This document shows positions 20,928 through 31,604 of a stretch of DNA of 64,000 nucleotides, piece by piece. The stretch comes from Lasiosphaeria ovina (lineage: Eukaryota; Ascomycota; Sordariomycetes; Sordariales; Lasiosphaeriaceae). The notes beneath the pieces are model-generated. The model made no database searches, was not told where the DNA came from, and saw only the letters and a list, made by a program, of their open reading frames with translations. A program made the translations under genes and the position numbers. Where the stretch lies: contig JAULSN010000010.1 of NCBI GenBank assembly GCA_033439765.1, positions 806,001-870,000 on the forward strand, in the 5' to 3' direction. Each line of letters starts with the position of its first letter. Within the stretch, counting starts at the first letter, position 1.

Positions 20928-23754
20928 ATGTGGCTGCTCGAAAGCAACCTTTTTGACGGTTTGTCCATTGCGCCCGCTGATTGACAGTTGCGCGCGCACT
21001 AAGAGCTGACTACAACTCGCGCAGGCAGGAAGCTTTGGCTACGACCTGGCAAGCTCTATCTCTTTGGAAGAACGGCACAGACGTATGAACGTAAGACATG
21101 CCTGCGTGGTTTCGAGACGCGAAGAGCCATTACTGACTGGACTGCAGCCGGCCAGCTCGGCATATCGGACAAGACAGTCTCGAGGAAACATCTCACTATC
21201 AAAGTCGAGAGCGTACCCGAGGGTGGCGGTGTTAGTATTCTGTGACGCATCCCCTGTTTGCTCTGGGAGATGTGGCAGTCGCTAACTTTGGCAACCTTGC
21301 AGCTCAATCTTCACACCCGTTCAGTGGTAGCGATTCACGATCTCGATTCGAAGAAAGGGTCGCTTCTCAATGGGGTCGAGATACGCGGCGAGACAAGGAC
21401 GCTCTCGGAAGATGTGAACGAGGTGAAGCTGGGCGCGTGTCCCAAGATTATTCGGTAAATATCCCATCCGCTAAACAGCGGCCAGAGCGCGTTTGCTTAT
21501 ACTCGGGAACGGCAGCATCATATGGCACCCTGTTGTCCTTAGCTTCTCTTTTACCAGCAAGGAGCTGCGAGCCGACCCGTGGGCAAAACTACGCTCCTCC
21601 CTTGAACAGCTGGATATCAAATATTCGGCAGAATACGAGAAACTGACGTCGCACGTCGTGACAAAAAAGCGCAACACCCCCAAAGGACTCCAGGCTCTAA
21701 TCAACGGCAAATATATTGTAACCGACAGCTTCATCAGTGGCATTGTCAATGCCGCAGCTGTAGCCGATGGAGCCGAAGATGGCGCCCAAAGTGCTCTGGA
21801 GGAAGACTTTGAAGGCGCTTGGCCCAAAGCCATCGACCATCTACCGCCTCGCAGCGAGGAGCCTGTCGATAGGCCACCCAAATCCTACGCGCCCGATGCG
21901 CGGCGGCAGGAGGTTTTTGATGGATACACATTTGTGTTTTACGAAAAGAAGCAATACGAGAACCTATTTCCCGCTATTACGTATGGCAAAGGTAAAGCTC
22001 TACTAAAGGAGGTAATACCGAGGGAAACTGAAATAGACGATTTCGTCCGATATGTCAAAGGGGTGGCCGGGGAAAAGGGGCTAGGGTCGTTTGAAGACGG
22101 GAGTGAAGGCAAAGGCGTGGTGGTGGTGCGCTATATGCCAGCCAAGGGCGCCGAATCCGAATGGTTCGCCCAGTTTCTCACCTCGTTTGCCCTACGGCTC
22201 GATCACCGTCCAATCGACCAGCGCGAGTTTTTGGAGGCCATTCTTGATTGCGATGCGTCTACACTGCGACGCCCTCTCGAGGAAGAGAGCCAGTCCAGAA
22301 CGCACAATAAGCAAAATGCCGGCGATACCGTGGGCCGTGCGGAAGCCAACAACCCTCCCTCTCAGCAGCAGGAAGAGCAACAACAGCAACAGCAACCCCC
22401 CCAGGAGGAGGCACCTCAGGCATCTGCACCCCCCACGCGGAGGGGTCGGGCTCGGAGGGGTGTAGCAACCCGCTTTAGAGGATTTGATTTTGGTGCCGAC
22501 GGGGAGAGTGATGCTCCCGTGGTGGATTCGCCGGTCATAGAGACCCCCGCCATGGAGGCTTCAACTACGCAGCCCCCTGAAGCAGCTGACGCCTCCCAAG
22601 ACAGCCTGTTCGTTTCTCAACAAGAAAACTTGAACCACACCCCGGCAGAGACGTATGACGGAGAGGTGCGTACCACCCGACGGACCCGCAAACGCCACCT
22701 CTCGCCACTCCCCGAGCATGACGATTCGGCGCTCATGGACGACATTGCGCCCACGGCTGCAGCCGCAAAGCGTCGGCGTATCGAGGCCGGCCAAACCCCT
22801 GTGCCCCTTCCGCCGGACCCCCAGCCGAACGAGGACCACGTAGAGTTGGCCGCCAAATCGCCACCAGAGGTGACGATCAAGACAGAAACAGCAAAGGGCA
22901 AGAGCAAGAAGGCGAAGGAGGGCGATGCCATCCTAGAGCTCGCTCGTCAGCGCCGCGAAGAAGCCGAGGCTTTGGCGGCTGCCGAGCGCAAGACTCTTAC
23001 CGACTTGCAAGACGATGAGATCGACTATGCAGCCATCCGTGCGTTGCACATAATCGAGGACTGCGACGTACACTTTCCTGGCGCGAACGCCGCTCCTGGC
23101 GGGACACGCGGCCAGGAGATCGCAGACGGCCGTTGGGACCCGCGGTGGAACGGCCGCAAAAACTTCAAGCGGTTCCGCAAACAGGGAGAGCAGGGCGGCC
23201 GCCCGGCTCCACGCATCATCATTGCGCTGGAAGAAGTCAGGCCGAAGGAGTACGGTATTGGTGACGATTACTGGCTCGAAAACAATGATAGCTCCAGTCG
23301 GCGCAAAAAGGACAGCCAGCGGGAGTCGCAGACCCAGCAGCCAAAGACCCAACTGGCCCCTGCCATTGCTAGAGAGAAGGTGTCCGTAGCACGGCGGAGG
23401 GGGATCGTTGCCGCGGATAGCAGTGATGAGGATGAGGAAGAAGACGACATCGAAGATACCGATGCCATGGTGCACGACACATTTGTAACCCAGCCCGAGC
23501 CCCCGAGGTCCCGAATCGCCAAGGCTGCGGAAAAAACGAACTCGCTTCGCAGCCAGTCACAGTCTCAGACACAAACCCAGACACGAAGCAGCCAGGCAGC
23601 ATCATCGGGCCGAGCGGGCAAGCGCGCCGCGCCTACCTCGCCAGCAAAGGAACGAGCTGCTAAGCGCACGCGGAGAGGGTTCGAAGCCAAAGATAGCGAC
23701 GAAAGCGACGACAGTGAGGACGAGCTCAAGTTCCGCTTCGGCAAGAGGAAATAG
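20928..23754 (+). CDS. NBS1/nibrin, subunit of the MRE11-RAD50-NBS1 complex
   Basis: DNA double-strand-break sensor and Tel1/ATM adaptor in the nucleus. Five exons are inferred: 20928-20958, 21025-21090, 21148-21230, 21303-21454 and 21516-23754 (introns 66, 57, 72 and 61 nt, all GT-AG), 856 aa. Residues 1-111 form the FHA domain (MWLLESNLFDG start, LRPGKLYLFGRT, and the phosphopeptide-binding block SDKTVSRKHLTI). BRCT1 spans about 112-193 (IIWHPVVLSFSF...NGKYIVTDSFISGIV). BRCT2 spans about 242-355. A disordered middle carries a poly-Q tract. The MRE11-binding motif KNFKRFRK lies near 660. The extreme C-terminus (EDELKFRFGKRK) has an acidic stretch plus F-x-F, matching the Tel1/ATM-binding element of NBS1 proteins. 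All parts of a working nibrin appear intact. The four small exons were placed by family sequence and frame consistency. Confidence 0.93.
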
Positions 23755-24170
23755 AAGACAGTGTCTAATGTGATTTATGTATTGTGCATGAAAGGGATGC
23801 CGTAGATGGACCGACATGGTAGCTATAGCCAAATAACGAAGACATGACCTTGCTCCTGTAATACATATCGGGTATCTTATATAGTGTATGGAAAGCATAT
23901 CTAGTCTATGTACATACATGTTGCATGTGCCTTGGATTAGCTGCGCATCTTTCTATCGTGCCGACAAGAACGGCTATTCCCTCCTACGGCTGTAATCGTA
24001 TATATCGGCACTGCGTTTTGGACCATTGCACCCAATTTCAAGCCAAATATAATTTTCCCCGTCATTTTGCGAGATTGTAGCCATCGGGCAGAAAATGGCT
24101 GATATATAATCGACTTGCTTAGAGGTTTATACCCCGAAGTCGTTGTCTCTGCTACTTTGATCTCGGTTGT
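23755..24170. other. Convergent 3' flanks of NBS1 and the cytochrome b5-like gene
   Basis: About 416 bp, AT-rich, between two stop codons facing each other; contains TATATAATCGA-like A/T strings that could serve 3'-end formation. No gene seen. Confidence 0.5.
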
Positions 24171-25277
24171 TCAATCATCGTCCTCGTCGTCCTTGGGCGG
24201 TTCCTCGGGCACATATAGGCCAATAAGGCAAGCAGAGAGCATGCCCTCGTAGTTGACCCAAGGGTGAATCTCACCAAAGAGCTGAGTCCCGTCCTTGCCA
24301 GCCCCCCGAAGCAATTCAGGCCCCCCGCCTGGATGGAAGGGCACGTACGGGCCGATATTGTAGACCCGGCCCCCTAGCACCGTCCAGGCATCGGTGCCCT
24401 TGCGTCCGGTCTGCCGCCGGAGCATACTGGGCGTCACCCGGAGATATGGGGAGTTATTGGGCAGGCCCCGCAGGTTTGCTCCAGGCCCCGTGATCCGCGC
24501 CCAGTCAAGCGGCGAGTGGCCCGGTTGAAGGGCGACTTGCTTGCTTGGCTTCTTCGGCTTGGAGGAGTGCGTGGGCGGAGGCGCGAGCGTAGACGAGGTC
24601 AGGCCACTGCCGCCGCCAAGAAGAGGCCCGCGATTTGGGACGGGAAGGAGGCGGCCGGGTGCGGGAGAGAGAAATGGTGACCCGGCCGCCGGTCGAGGCT
24701 GCGAGCGAAGGGTCGGCGGCCGTGGTGGCGGCGCCATGAGACCAGGCGCAGGGGGCACGTTTTTTGTCACGGCTGCTGAGGGGTTATTTATGCCAACCCC
24801 AGCTCCCGAGGCGGCTGCGGTGTTGTCGTCGCCGCTTGAACTTGGCTCCGCGCCAGAAAGCGTAAACGATGGCACTTGAGCGTCAAGCAGAATGGTTGCC
24901 CAGGCCTTGGGCGTTGTTTGCTCGTCGTAGCCTGAATCTGTCCTTGGCCCGCCTTGGCCGCCATCTTTTTCTTCTAGAACCAGCGGCCGAGGAGGCGGCA
25001 TCCGGGGCTCGTCGGATTGCCGTTTTGGTGCTGCGCTCCTTTCTCTCCCCGCCGCGGCGACACCCAATCCATCTTGCTTCTTTATAGCGACGATATTCGC
25101 ATCGAGCTTGGCGGGGAGATCATCCTCATCTCCCGGCGCCTTGATCAGCGGCGGGCGGGGCGGTGACCCAAGTCGGCCCTGTTGGAGATTTCGGACGAAG
25201 TTGGGAAGCCATGCTGGCGGTCGCAGGCAGAACAGCACAACCGATGCTACGATGAGAGAAATACCTAGATACCCCAT
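24171..25277 (-). CDS. Membrane-anchored cytochrome b5-like heme-binding protein (IRC21-type)
   Basis: Single exon, 368 aa. Residues 4-22 form one N-terminal membrane helix (LGISLIVASVVLFCLRPPAW). About 60-270 is a low-complexity Pro/Ala/Gly-rich linker. The C-terminal cytochrome b5 fold (about 280-355) includes the first heme-ligand block VPFHPGG (H315) and a second axial His in GEIHPWVNYEGML (H338), with 23-residue spacing as in the family. The acidic tail ends DDEDDD. Heme binding and electron transfer are inferred from the two conserved His; yeast Irc21 is the nearest named relative I recognise and its exact role is not settled. It shares an 820-bp divergent promoter region with the coiled-coil gene starting at 26100. 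Confidence 0.85.
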   Translation of the reverse strand: MGYLGISLIVASVVLFCLRPPAWLPNFVRNLQQGRLGSPPRPPLIKAPGDEDDLPAKLDANIVAIKKQDGLGVAAAGRERSAAPKRQSDEPRMPPPRPLVLEEKDGGQGGPRTDSGYDEQTTPKAWATILLDAQVPSFTLSGAEPSSSGDDNTAAASGAGVGINNPSAAVTKNVPPAPGLMAPPPRPPTLRSQPRPAAGSPFLSPAPGRLLPVPNRGPLLGGGSGLTSSTLAPPPTHSSKPKKPSKQVALQPGHSPLDWARITGPGANLRGLPNNSPYLRVTPSMLRRQTGRKGTDAWTVLGGRVYNIGPYVPFHPGGGPELLRGAGKDGTQLFGEIHPWVNYEGMLSACLIGLYVPEEPPKDDEDDD

Positions 25278-26099
25278 CTTGGGAAGGCTCGGAGCCGTGT
25301 TGCTCCAAGTGTCGAACGTTGTTAGGGCATCGGATCCAGGTTGGGCTCAACGTGGTTTCGGTGGAGACTCGACTTCGCGCAAAGCTCCTGCAACTTGGGG
25401 TGACTCGGTAACCACAAGGATATGCGCTGGCAAAAGTAGGTAGAATCTTGTATCCGTAGAAAAAGTGGAAAATACGTCCTCAGTATTTGAAGTGGTTGGA
25501 TGTGCTCTGTTTCGTTTCGTTTCAGATTGAGAAACAGAAGAGGAATTCAGCAGCCGATTGTTTGGTTTGTTTCGCCCTGGGCGGTGGCCCTGAACACGAC
25601 TGGGCTGTGCACATGCCCGCCGCACCCCGCTCCGCGATCGCCCCCAGCCCAGCAGTCATTGCGGGAGACTAGGATACCTTGCGATGACGCCAAGCTGCCG
25701 GGTGCGCTGCAGGCACCGGTCCAGGGAATGGCGGGGCTTCGGGATTAATGCATGAATGTAAACAATAAATTGAGATGACAGTGAACAAACGGCCTGTTTA
25801 CTACAGGCCCAGAAAGCTAGTAAATTTGTCGGTAGCCAGCGCGCCGTGCTAGGAGATATATCTTGAGTTTTCTTTTCTTTTCTTCGAGTTTTTATCAATC
25901 ATCTGCTCGACATTTGGCGGATCTGCGTGCCATTACAAACCGGGCAGAGGTCCATATCTAACCTTTAGTGGTCTTAGCCCCTGTATTTTGCTCGGCAATG
26001 TTAACCGTTCAGACCTGAGCCGGCCGAAGCGAAATCAGGGTCTGGCAGGCTGTTCTTCGTTGCCATTGAGCCAGTCTCGTCGGGTCGCTGGTCCTCGAT
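25278..26099. other. Shared divergent promoter region
   Basis: About 820 bp between the cytochrome b5-like gene (-) and the coiled-coil gene (+). No convincing ORF or RNA; includes CT-rich stretches near 25860-25900. Confidence 0.5.
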
Positions 26100-28565
26100 A
26101 TGATGCCATCGTCCTCGGTGCTTCCAGAGAGAGAGAGACGCCGTCCTGAGCCGGCTACATCATCACGTCCCACGTCTCACCAGTCTGCCATCGTCGGGGG
26201 TAGTTCAAAGTTACAGGTGTTACAGCAGCGTCACGCGCTGAAGAAAACGCCACCTGCCGCTGCCACTGTGGGGATTTTGATAGCGGGCAGCTGCACCACC
26301 ACCACGCCTGCGGGAGCGAAAAGCACGCGAATCGCGGCAACGCATCCAACCGCACCGCCAAGACAAGCCGCGTCCACGCTTGTCGCAGTCAGTATCCGTC
26401 ATCCGCTTCGGGTTCGCGATCAAAATGTTCCACCGACACGTCAACCTCTAAAACTACTGCCGAGCTCCAGATTGCGTCTGCCGACGCCCGCTAGGATGCC
26501 GTATGAAAGGCCATCCCCTGCCAGCGCACGCCTCCCCTCGGCCATGCCTCAGATGCCCACCGTCGCGAGGGCTATCAACAATAAACCACCTCTGACGCCC
26601 AAGATTGCCACGCGGGCCTCGACAACACCACAGCAACATTACCAACAACCACAGCTTCAACAAACCCCGACGCTCGCAACACCGCTCCCGCGACGAGGCC
26701 CTCAACCCGAATCCGTTGTCCTGAGCATCAATGGCGCCGTTTCGCGAGACAGGGAGGAACTGGCATCGCCCGTCACGGCATTTCTGAACAGCAACATTAC
26801 TCCGCGGTCAGGCTCGAGACAGGGTCGCGTCAACAGCACAAATAGCACACCGAACGGTACCCCCAGTCTAGAGCGCCATGATTCATGGGAGACACGGTCG
26901 GGGTTGGGTATTTTGGCGTCTGGAAGCGAGGATGTTCCAACGCGGTTGGCCGTCGCCTTCAGCCCGCTCCCCGACACCGGTGGTGGCACGAGACAGGACT
27001 CAGATCTGGACTCCAAGTTCTTCTATGCATCTGGCGTGCAGAAACAATCGCAACAGGCTACCTCCGCGAAGCCGGTCGTGGCGCCCCAACAGAAACCGGC
27101 TACTTTTTTCTACGCAAACGGGGACACCATCGGGCAGCGGGACAATGCCTCGCCGGTGCCTCTTGGCCCTGTGCTGGCAACGCCCGCTCCTACCGACACT
27201 CTTATGAGCAAATTTATCTACGCCAACGGTTTGCCAGATCTGCAGCTGTCAGTGAAGCCGAGCTTCTCGCAGGCCACTGGGTCGGGCTCTGTTGTTTCGT
27301 CGGCCTCAAGGATACCAACCAGCAAACCTGGAGCTGGCGCCATGCAAAGCCCCTATACGTTGCCGAGACCCTCATCACCCGTCAAGATTTCTCCTTATCA
27401 GGCCTCCAAAAATGTGGCAAATTCTAGTATCCCCTCCGCCAGATCTACTGTTTCGGCGGCTCCTCTTGTCCTTGGCCAGGCAAACCAGTGGAAGCCGAAC
27501 AGCGAGGCCCATTCCCGGCCCGGAGGAGCGTCATCTCACACTCGCACCGGTAGTCTGACCATTGCTGAGCCTCCCGCCGTGGCGAGGATCATGTCAGCCC
27601 ATAGCTCGCTCCCATCGCCTGAAGCCCCCTCTCCGTCAAATATTTCTGCTCCTCCAGCTCTCCACACCACCAACCCAGCAATCGCCGGTTTTGCCTCTCT
27701 TCTCCAAGCTGCCGACGAGTTTGCTGAGCCCGAGGAGGCTAGTTCAGAGTCGCTGAATAGCCCGACCAAGTCGTCATTGCAGGAAGGCCAACTGACCGAC
27801 CTCGTTACCAGCGCGCGACGGGAGCGCAAGGTCCAGGACTTGCAGATTACAAATGCGAGTCTAGAAGCCATCAACCGCACTCTGGAGAGGCAGCTACGAA
27901 AGCAGACGACGGAACTACGGCGCTACAGGCGGCTCTCTCGTTCTGGCCGCCTGAGTCTGAACTCTAATACTGGAAGACGTATCCCGTCAGACTCCAGTGT
28001 AGATGGCGGGGCCTTGGCTAGAGCCGGGATGGGACTCGATGACCTCAGCGAGGAGGAGAGCGAGCTGGATGCCCAGGAGGATGAGTCGGATGACGAGGAC
28101 CAGTCCGACTCAGAGGCCTCAGGGGAGCTGAGCCCCAACACCGTGGCGTTCAGGGACGCACGGCACCGACAGAAGGACGAGCAGAGGCTGCGATTGGATC
28201 TTTCCAAGCACCAACAGATGCTCATAGACAGCCAAAAAATCAACCAGAGCCTTAAACGGTGTCTGGGATGGACGGAGGAGCTGATCAAGGAAGGCAAGCG
28301 CGCCCTCGAGTACCGGGTCCGGGTCAGCGAAGTTGAGATCGGGGGTAGGGTTCTTGCCCCTGAAGATATAGAGGCAATAGAGGCCCTGGAAGCCAGGGAA
28401 GCCAACAGCAATGCCGATGACAGTGGCCCGGACGGAGACGATGAAATTCTACTTCGGGTACCAAAGTCGACATTTGACTCTGAAAACGGGACCGGCATAC
28501 GACCTTGGAGCAAAGACCCGCAAGATAGGGATAGCGGGATTGAATTGCCTACGGATGGCGGGTAA
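26100..28565 (+). CDS. Fungal coiled-coil protein of unknown function with repeated F-[FI]-Y-A motif
   Basis: I do not recognise this protein. Single exon, 821 aa. The first 300 residues are disordered, rich in S/T/P/Q/R. Three copies of a short motif occur at about residues 305 (SKFFYASG), 335 (ATFFYANG) and 370 (SKFIYANG). After another disordered stretch there is a predicted coiled coil (about 560-620, ARRERKVQDLQITNASLEAI), an acidic D/E/S cluster (about 645-675) and a second helical block (about 690-770, KHQQMLIDSQKINQSLKRCL, then WTEELIKEGKRALEYRVRV). The architecture suggests a scaffold, perhaps at the cytoskeleton, cell cortex or nucleus, but no function is assigned. Codon use resembles neighbouring genes. 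The ATG at 26100 is the first in frame; a second lies immediately after it at 26103. Confidence 0.8.
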   Translation: MMPSSSVLPERERRRPEPATSSRPTSHQSAIVGGSSKLQVLQQRHALKKTPPAAATVGILIAGSCTTTTPAGAKSTRIAATHPTAPPRQAASTLVAVSIRHPLRVRDQNVPPTRQPLKLLPSSRLRLPTPARMPYERPSPASARLPSAMPQMPTVARAINNKPPLTPKIATRASTTPQQHYQQPQLQQTPTLATPLPRRGPQPESVVLSINGAVSRDREELASPVTAFLNSNITPRSGSRQGRVNSTNSTPNGTPSLERHDSWETRSGLGILASGSEDVPTRLAVAFSPLPDTGGGTRQDSDLDSKFFYASGVQKQSQQATSAKPVVAPQQKPATFFYANGDTIGQRDNASPVPLGPVLATPAPTDTLMSKFIYANGLPDLQLSVKPSFSQATGSGSVVSSASRIPTSKPGAGAMQSPYTLPRPSSPVKISPYQASKNVANSSIPSARSTVSAAPLVLGQANQWKPNSEAHSRPGGASSHTRTGSLTIAEPPAVARIMSAHSSLPSPEAPSPSNISAPPALHTTNPAIAGFASLLQAADEFAEPEEASSESLNSPTKSSLQEGQLTDLVTSARRERKVQDLQITNASLEAINRTLERQLRKQTTELRRYRRLSRSGRLSLNSNTGRRIPSDSSVDGGALARAGMGLDDLSEEESELDAQEDESDDEDQSDSEASGELSPNTVAFRDARHRQKDEQRLRLDLSKHQQMLIDSQKINQSLKRCLGWTEELIKEGKRALEYRVRVSEVEIGGRVLAPEDIEAIEALEAREANSNADDSGPDGDDEILLRVPKSTFDSENGTGIRPWSKDPQDRDSGIELPTDGG

Positions 28566-29851
28566 TGCGGCAAGCAACAAAAAATTACACAACAAAACAG
28601 TGATCTGGCGGCCAGATCAGGTGGAAACACCAGCTAGACGGTCGCCCGTCGCCTCACCACTCTCCAGACTCTGATTTTCTCTTTATTACTTTATTCGGCA
28701 CGGATCCGAGAGAGGAGTGGCTTGCATTCGATACCCCAACGTTTTTTATTTGTTTCTCGCGAAAATGAGAGGACGAGAGGACTGTCACAACATTAGGGCT
28801 ACTCTGCATCTACGCCACATTTATTATTCCTTTTTTCCCTTCTGTTTCCTTCTATTCTTCGGCATTGGCCGCTGTATATCTCAGTTCGTACCCACATTCG
28901 CGTTATAGGGGTCTCTTCGCCAGAGCCCAACAGTACTTTTGTTCTCTCTTCATGGGAAACCTCCATTCTACCTCAATCCTAACATTTTTCTTTGTCGTTC
29001 GTTTGCAACATTAGATACCCAAGCATAGAAGGCACGTGGGTTTACGGAGAGGGAGGCTGTCTGGCCATTTATTTTCACATTTGGATTCGGGGAACGGGGT
29101 TTTATCTGCAGCTGATTTTGGGAACATGACCACTCCATCGAGGGTCAATATTAGCAATACCCAAAATGGGAAACAACCGCGGAAACATACAACAAGCCAA
29201 ACAAGCGCCAGGATTACACTGTGGGCAGTACTGCTGCGGTACTGCCACTTCCAACTACCGGAGTAGTTGATGGGTAGCAACATAGTCCCTGTACATAAAA
29301 CCGTTTAGAAGCAAAGCCAATTAACTACCTTACCTTGACTACACGTGGTTGACGGGCTCGCCAGAATAATATAAATTAATTACACTCGTACGAAAGCGAG
29401 CGTACCACCCTAGGAGAGGAATTACAAATAATTCTACTTTAGGAGGTGAGGAGGTGAGTCGGGCAGGAAAGTGGGAACGCTCGCATGCAAGCCATCTGTG
29501 TTAGCCTGTCATCTCTCGTTTTCCAAAGCGGCCTGCGTTGGGAGACTGGCGCTCCTGTGAGAGGTAGGTATCAAGCAAACCATATAGGTGTCGTAAGAAG
29601 CGGTGGATGAGTGAAAAGGAAAAAAAGCAAGTTGATGCAACATTGTCGACCCCATTGTCGTCCGTCGAATGACCCCCGAAGACAAGCCAGCCTCCCAATT
29701 GTCCCTTTCTAACTCCCAAGTCTAGTTGAATCTCTGCAACATCCAAGATGTATCTAACGCAGACTTAAATGTCACCCTCGGCCACCTTTCTCAGGGCCAA
29801 TACGGCAGCGGCCATGTCTGTAGTGATATCACCGCCGTCGGAGTTTCGAAA
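28566..29851. other. Convergent 3' region between coiled-coil gene and DnaJ gene
   Basis: About 1.3 kb, A/T-rich with T-runs; only short open frames. Long for two 3' flanks, but no gene or RNA is recognised. Confidence 0.5.
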
Positions 29852-31604
29852 CTATGAGGAAGAGGCCTTGGGAACGTTGGGCGCGTCGCCAGCCGTTGCG
29901 GCCGCTTTCTCGGCATGGGACGCCTCCTTGTCTGCCGACTTGTCCTTCTTGTCCTTATCCTTGCCCTTCTTCTTGGACTCTTTCTCTTTTTTCATTGTCG
30001 CCTCGGCGACGAGTTGCTCAAAGGCCATGTAATCGCCTTCTTCCTCGGGGGTGCGCACAGCCTGCAATTTGTCTGTTAGCTCGACGGCCCGCGGTCGTAC
30101 TTTGTATGGTGATCACGAAAATATTTACCTTTGAGCAGATGTCTCCGATCAAGACCAGAGCTTCCGCCCTTTCTAATCTCTTGGATAGCGGTACCTTCTT
30201 TTCGTTAAGTACCGCGTCGCAGACGTCCCGCAACACGCTCTGGATCTCAAATTTGCTGCCTCTCCATGCGGCGGTCAAGATCTTCCCTGTGACGCGTCTC
30301 TCGTACTCTACTTTCTTCTCATCGGTCCAATCCTCTCCACCCTGCTGCTCCATACGCGCCATTTCCTCCATCGTCTGCTGGGCGTCAATAGCGCTGCTGA
30401 TGGTATTCCATGTGTCCTTGACCAGCGTACCCTTGTCCTTCACTTTACTAAAGAAGCCACCCATACCAAAGAACTTTTGGCTGCGCAGCAGCACCGTAGC
30501 CTTACTGATGTAGGTTGCACCGATAGCGTGCAGGATGTCAAGTCCAAAGGACTCCATCTTGAGATCCTCAACTTCAAGGCGCGTCTTTTCTTGGAAAGCT
30601 CTGGTGACGTCAGCGCCCTTGTCCGTCTCTGTCCACACCGAAATGCGATCCAGTAGTTTCCGGGCGAGGGTGTCAACACGTTCCTGCCGCACACGGGCGC
30701 GCTCCTTCTCGTATGCGAGGAGCTGCTCGCGCTGCTCCTTAGTCAAGCCCGATTTTGACTTTTTGTCCTTGCGCTTCAAATCCGACGATGCTGCATCGTC
30801 AGAGGCAGTGTCATCAGACGCTGCCATGAGGGCCGGTCGGATTGGAACCTGAGTGCGGCCCCGCGGGGTTGAAGTTCCAGATCCAGGTACTGGCGAGGGT
30901 GATGGAGACGGCGACGGGATCTTTGCAGAACCAACCGGCGGCGAAGTTGGCGGTGCGTTAGAAACTCCTCCGGGGGTCACGTCGTCCTCGACTACGACCG
31001 CTGGGGGCTTTGCACTCGGCGGCGCTGCGCCTGCGGCCGTCTTCAGGCTCTCTTTAATGGCATCATCGGTCCCCGGAAACTCATTGTCTCCAGTAACGGC
31101 GGCGGTGGTGGACGGTCCGGCAACTCCTTCAGCAGCCTCAGCCGCGCCCTCTTCCCCTTCCCCGGTCATGGTAATGTCCATCGTAGCCGTCAGGTCCTTC
31201 ATCAAGCTGATCTCGCCAATCCAGTCAACAAACGCATCGCCGCCAAAGATGCTCGTGAAGAATTCGGCAGGGTCGACGAAGCCCTCCGTAGGGCGTGCCG
31301 ACTCTTTGCCATACTTGTCGTAGGCCTTCCGCAGATCAGTGTCCGACAGCACCTGGTAGGCCTCGCCAATAGCCTGGAACTTCGAGTGTGCGTTGGGGTC
31401 GTTTGGGTTCTTGTCTTGAGAGGGGGGCATGTGTTGTTAGCACGACAGACAGTAGATTGGTTGTTGACCAACGACATGCCGGACAGTTGTGGACTTACCG
31501 GGATGGTGGATGATAGCAAGTTTTCGGTAGGCCTTCTTGATCTCGAGCTCTGTAGCCGTTGGCGAGACGCCGAGGACGTCATAATACGCAGTGTCGACCG
31601 CCAT
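29852..31604 (-). CDS. DnaJ (Hsp40) protein with C-terminal DnaJ-X domain, CAJ1-like
   Basis: Type III J-protein that stimulates Hsp70 ATPase activity. Exons (minus strand) 31604-31499, 31414-30129 and 30061-29852, 533 aa; introns 84 and 67 nt with good branch points (GCTAAC in both). The J domain (about 5-70) begins [16 protein letters not shown] and carries the essential HPD, formed across intron 1 ([16 protein letters not shown]). A disordered segment (about 120-245) precedes a [20 protein letters not shown] helix. The DnaJ-X domain (about 265-490) includes [20 protein letters not shown] and an [20 protein letters not shown] block. The tail is Lys/Glu-rich ([13 protein letters not shown]). 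No zinc-finger or G/F region is seen. Yeast Caj1 and relatives share this J + X arrangement. High certainty on family. Confidence 0.92.
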
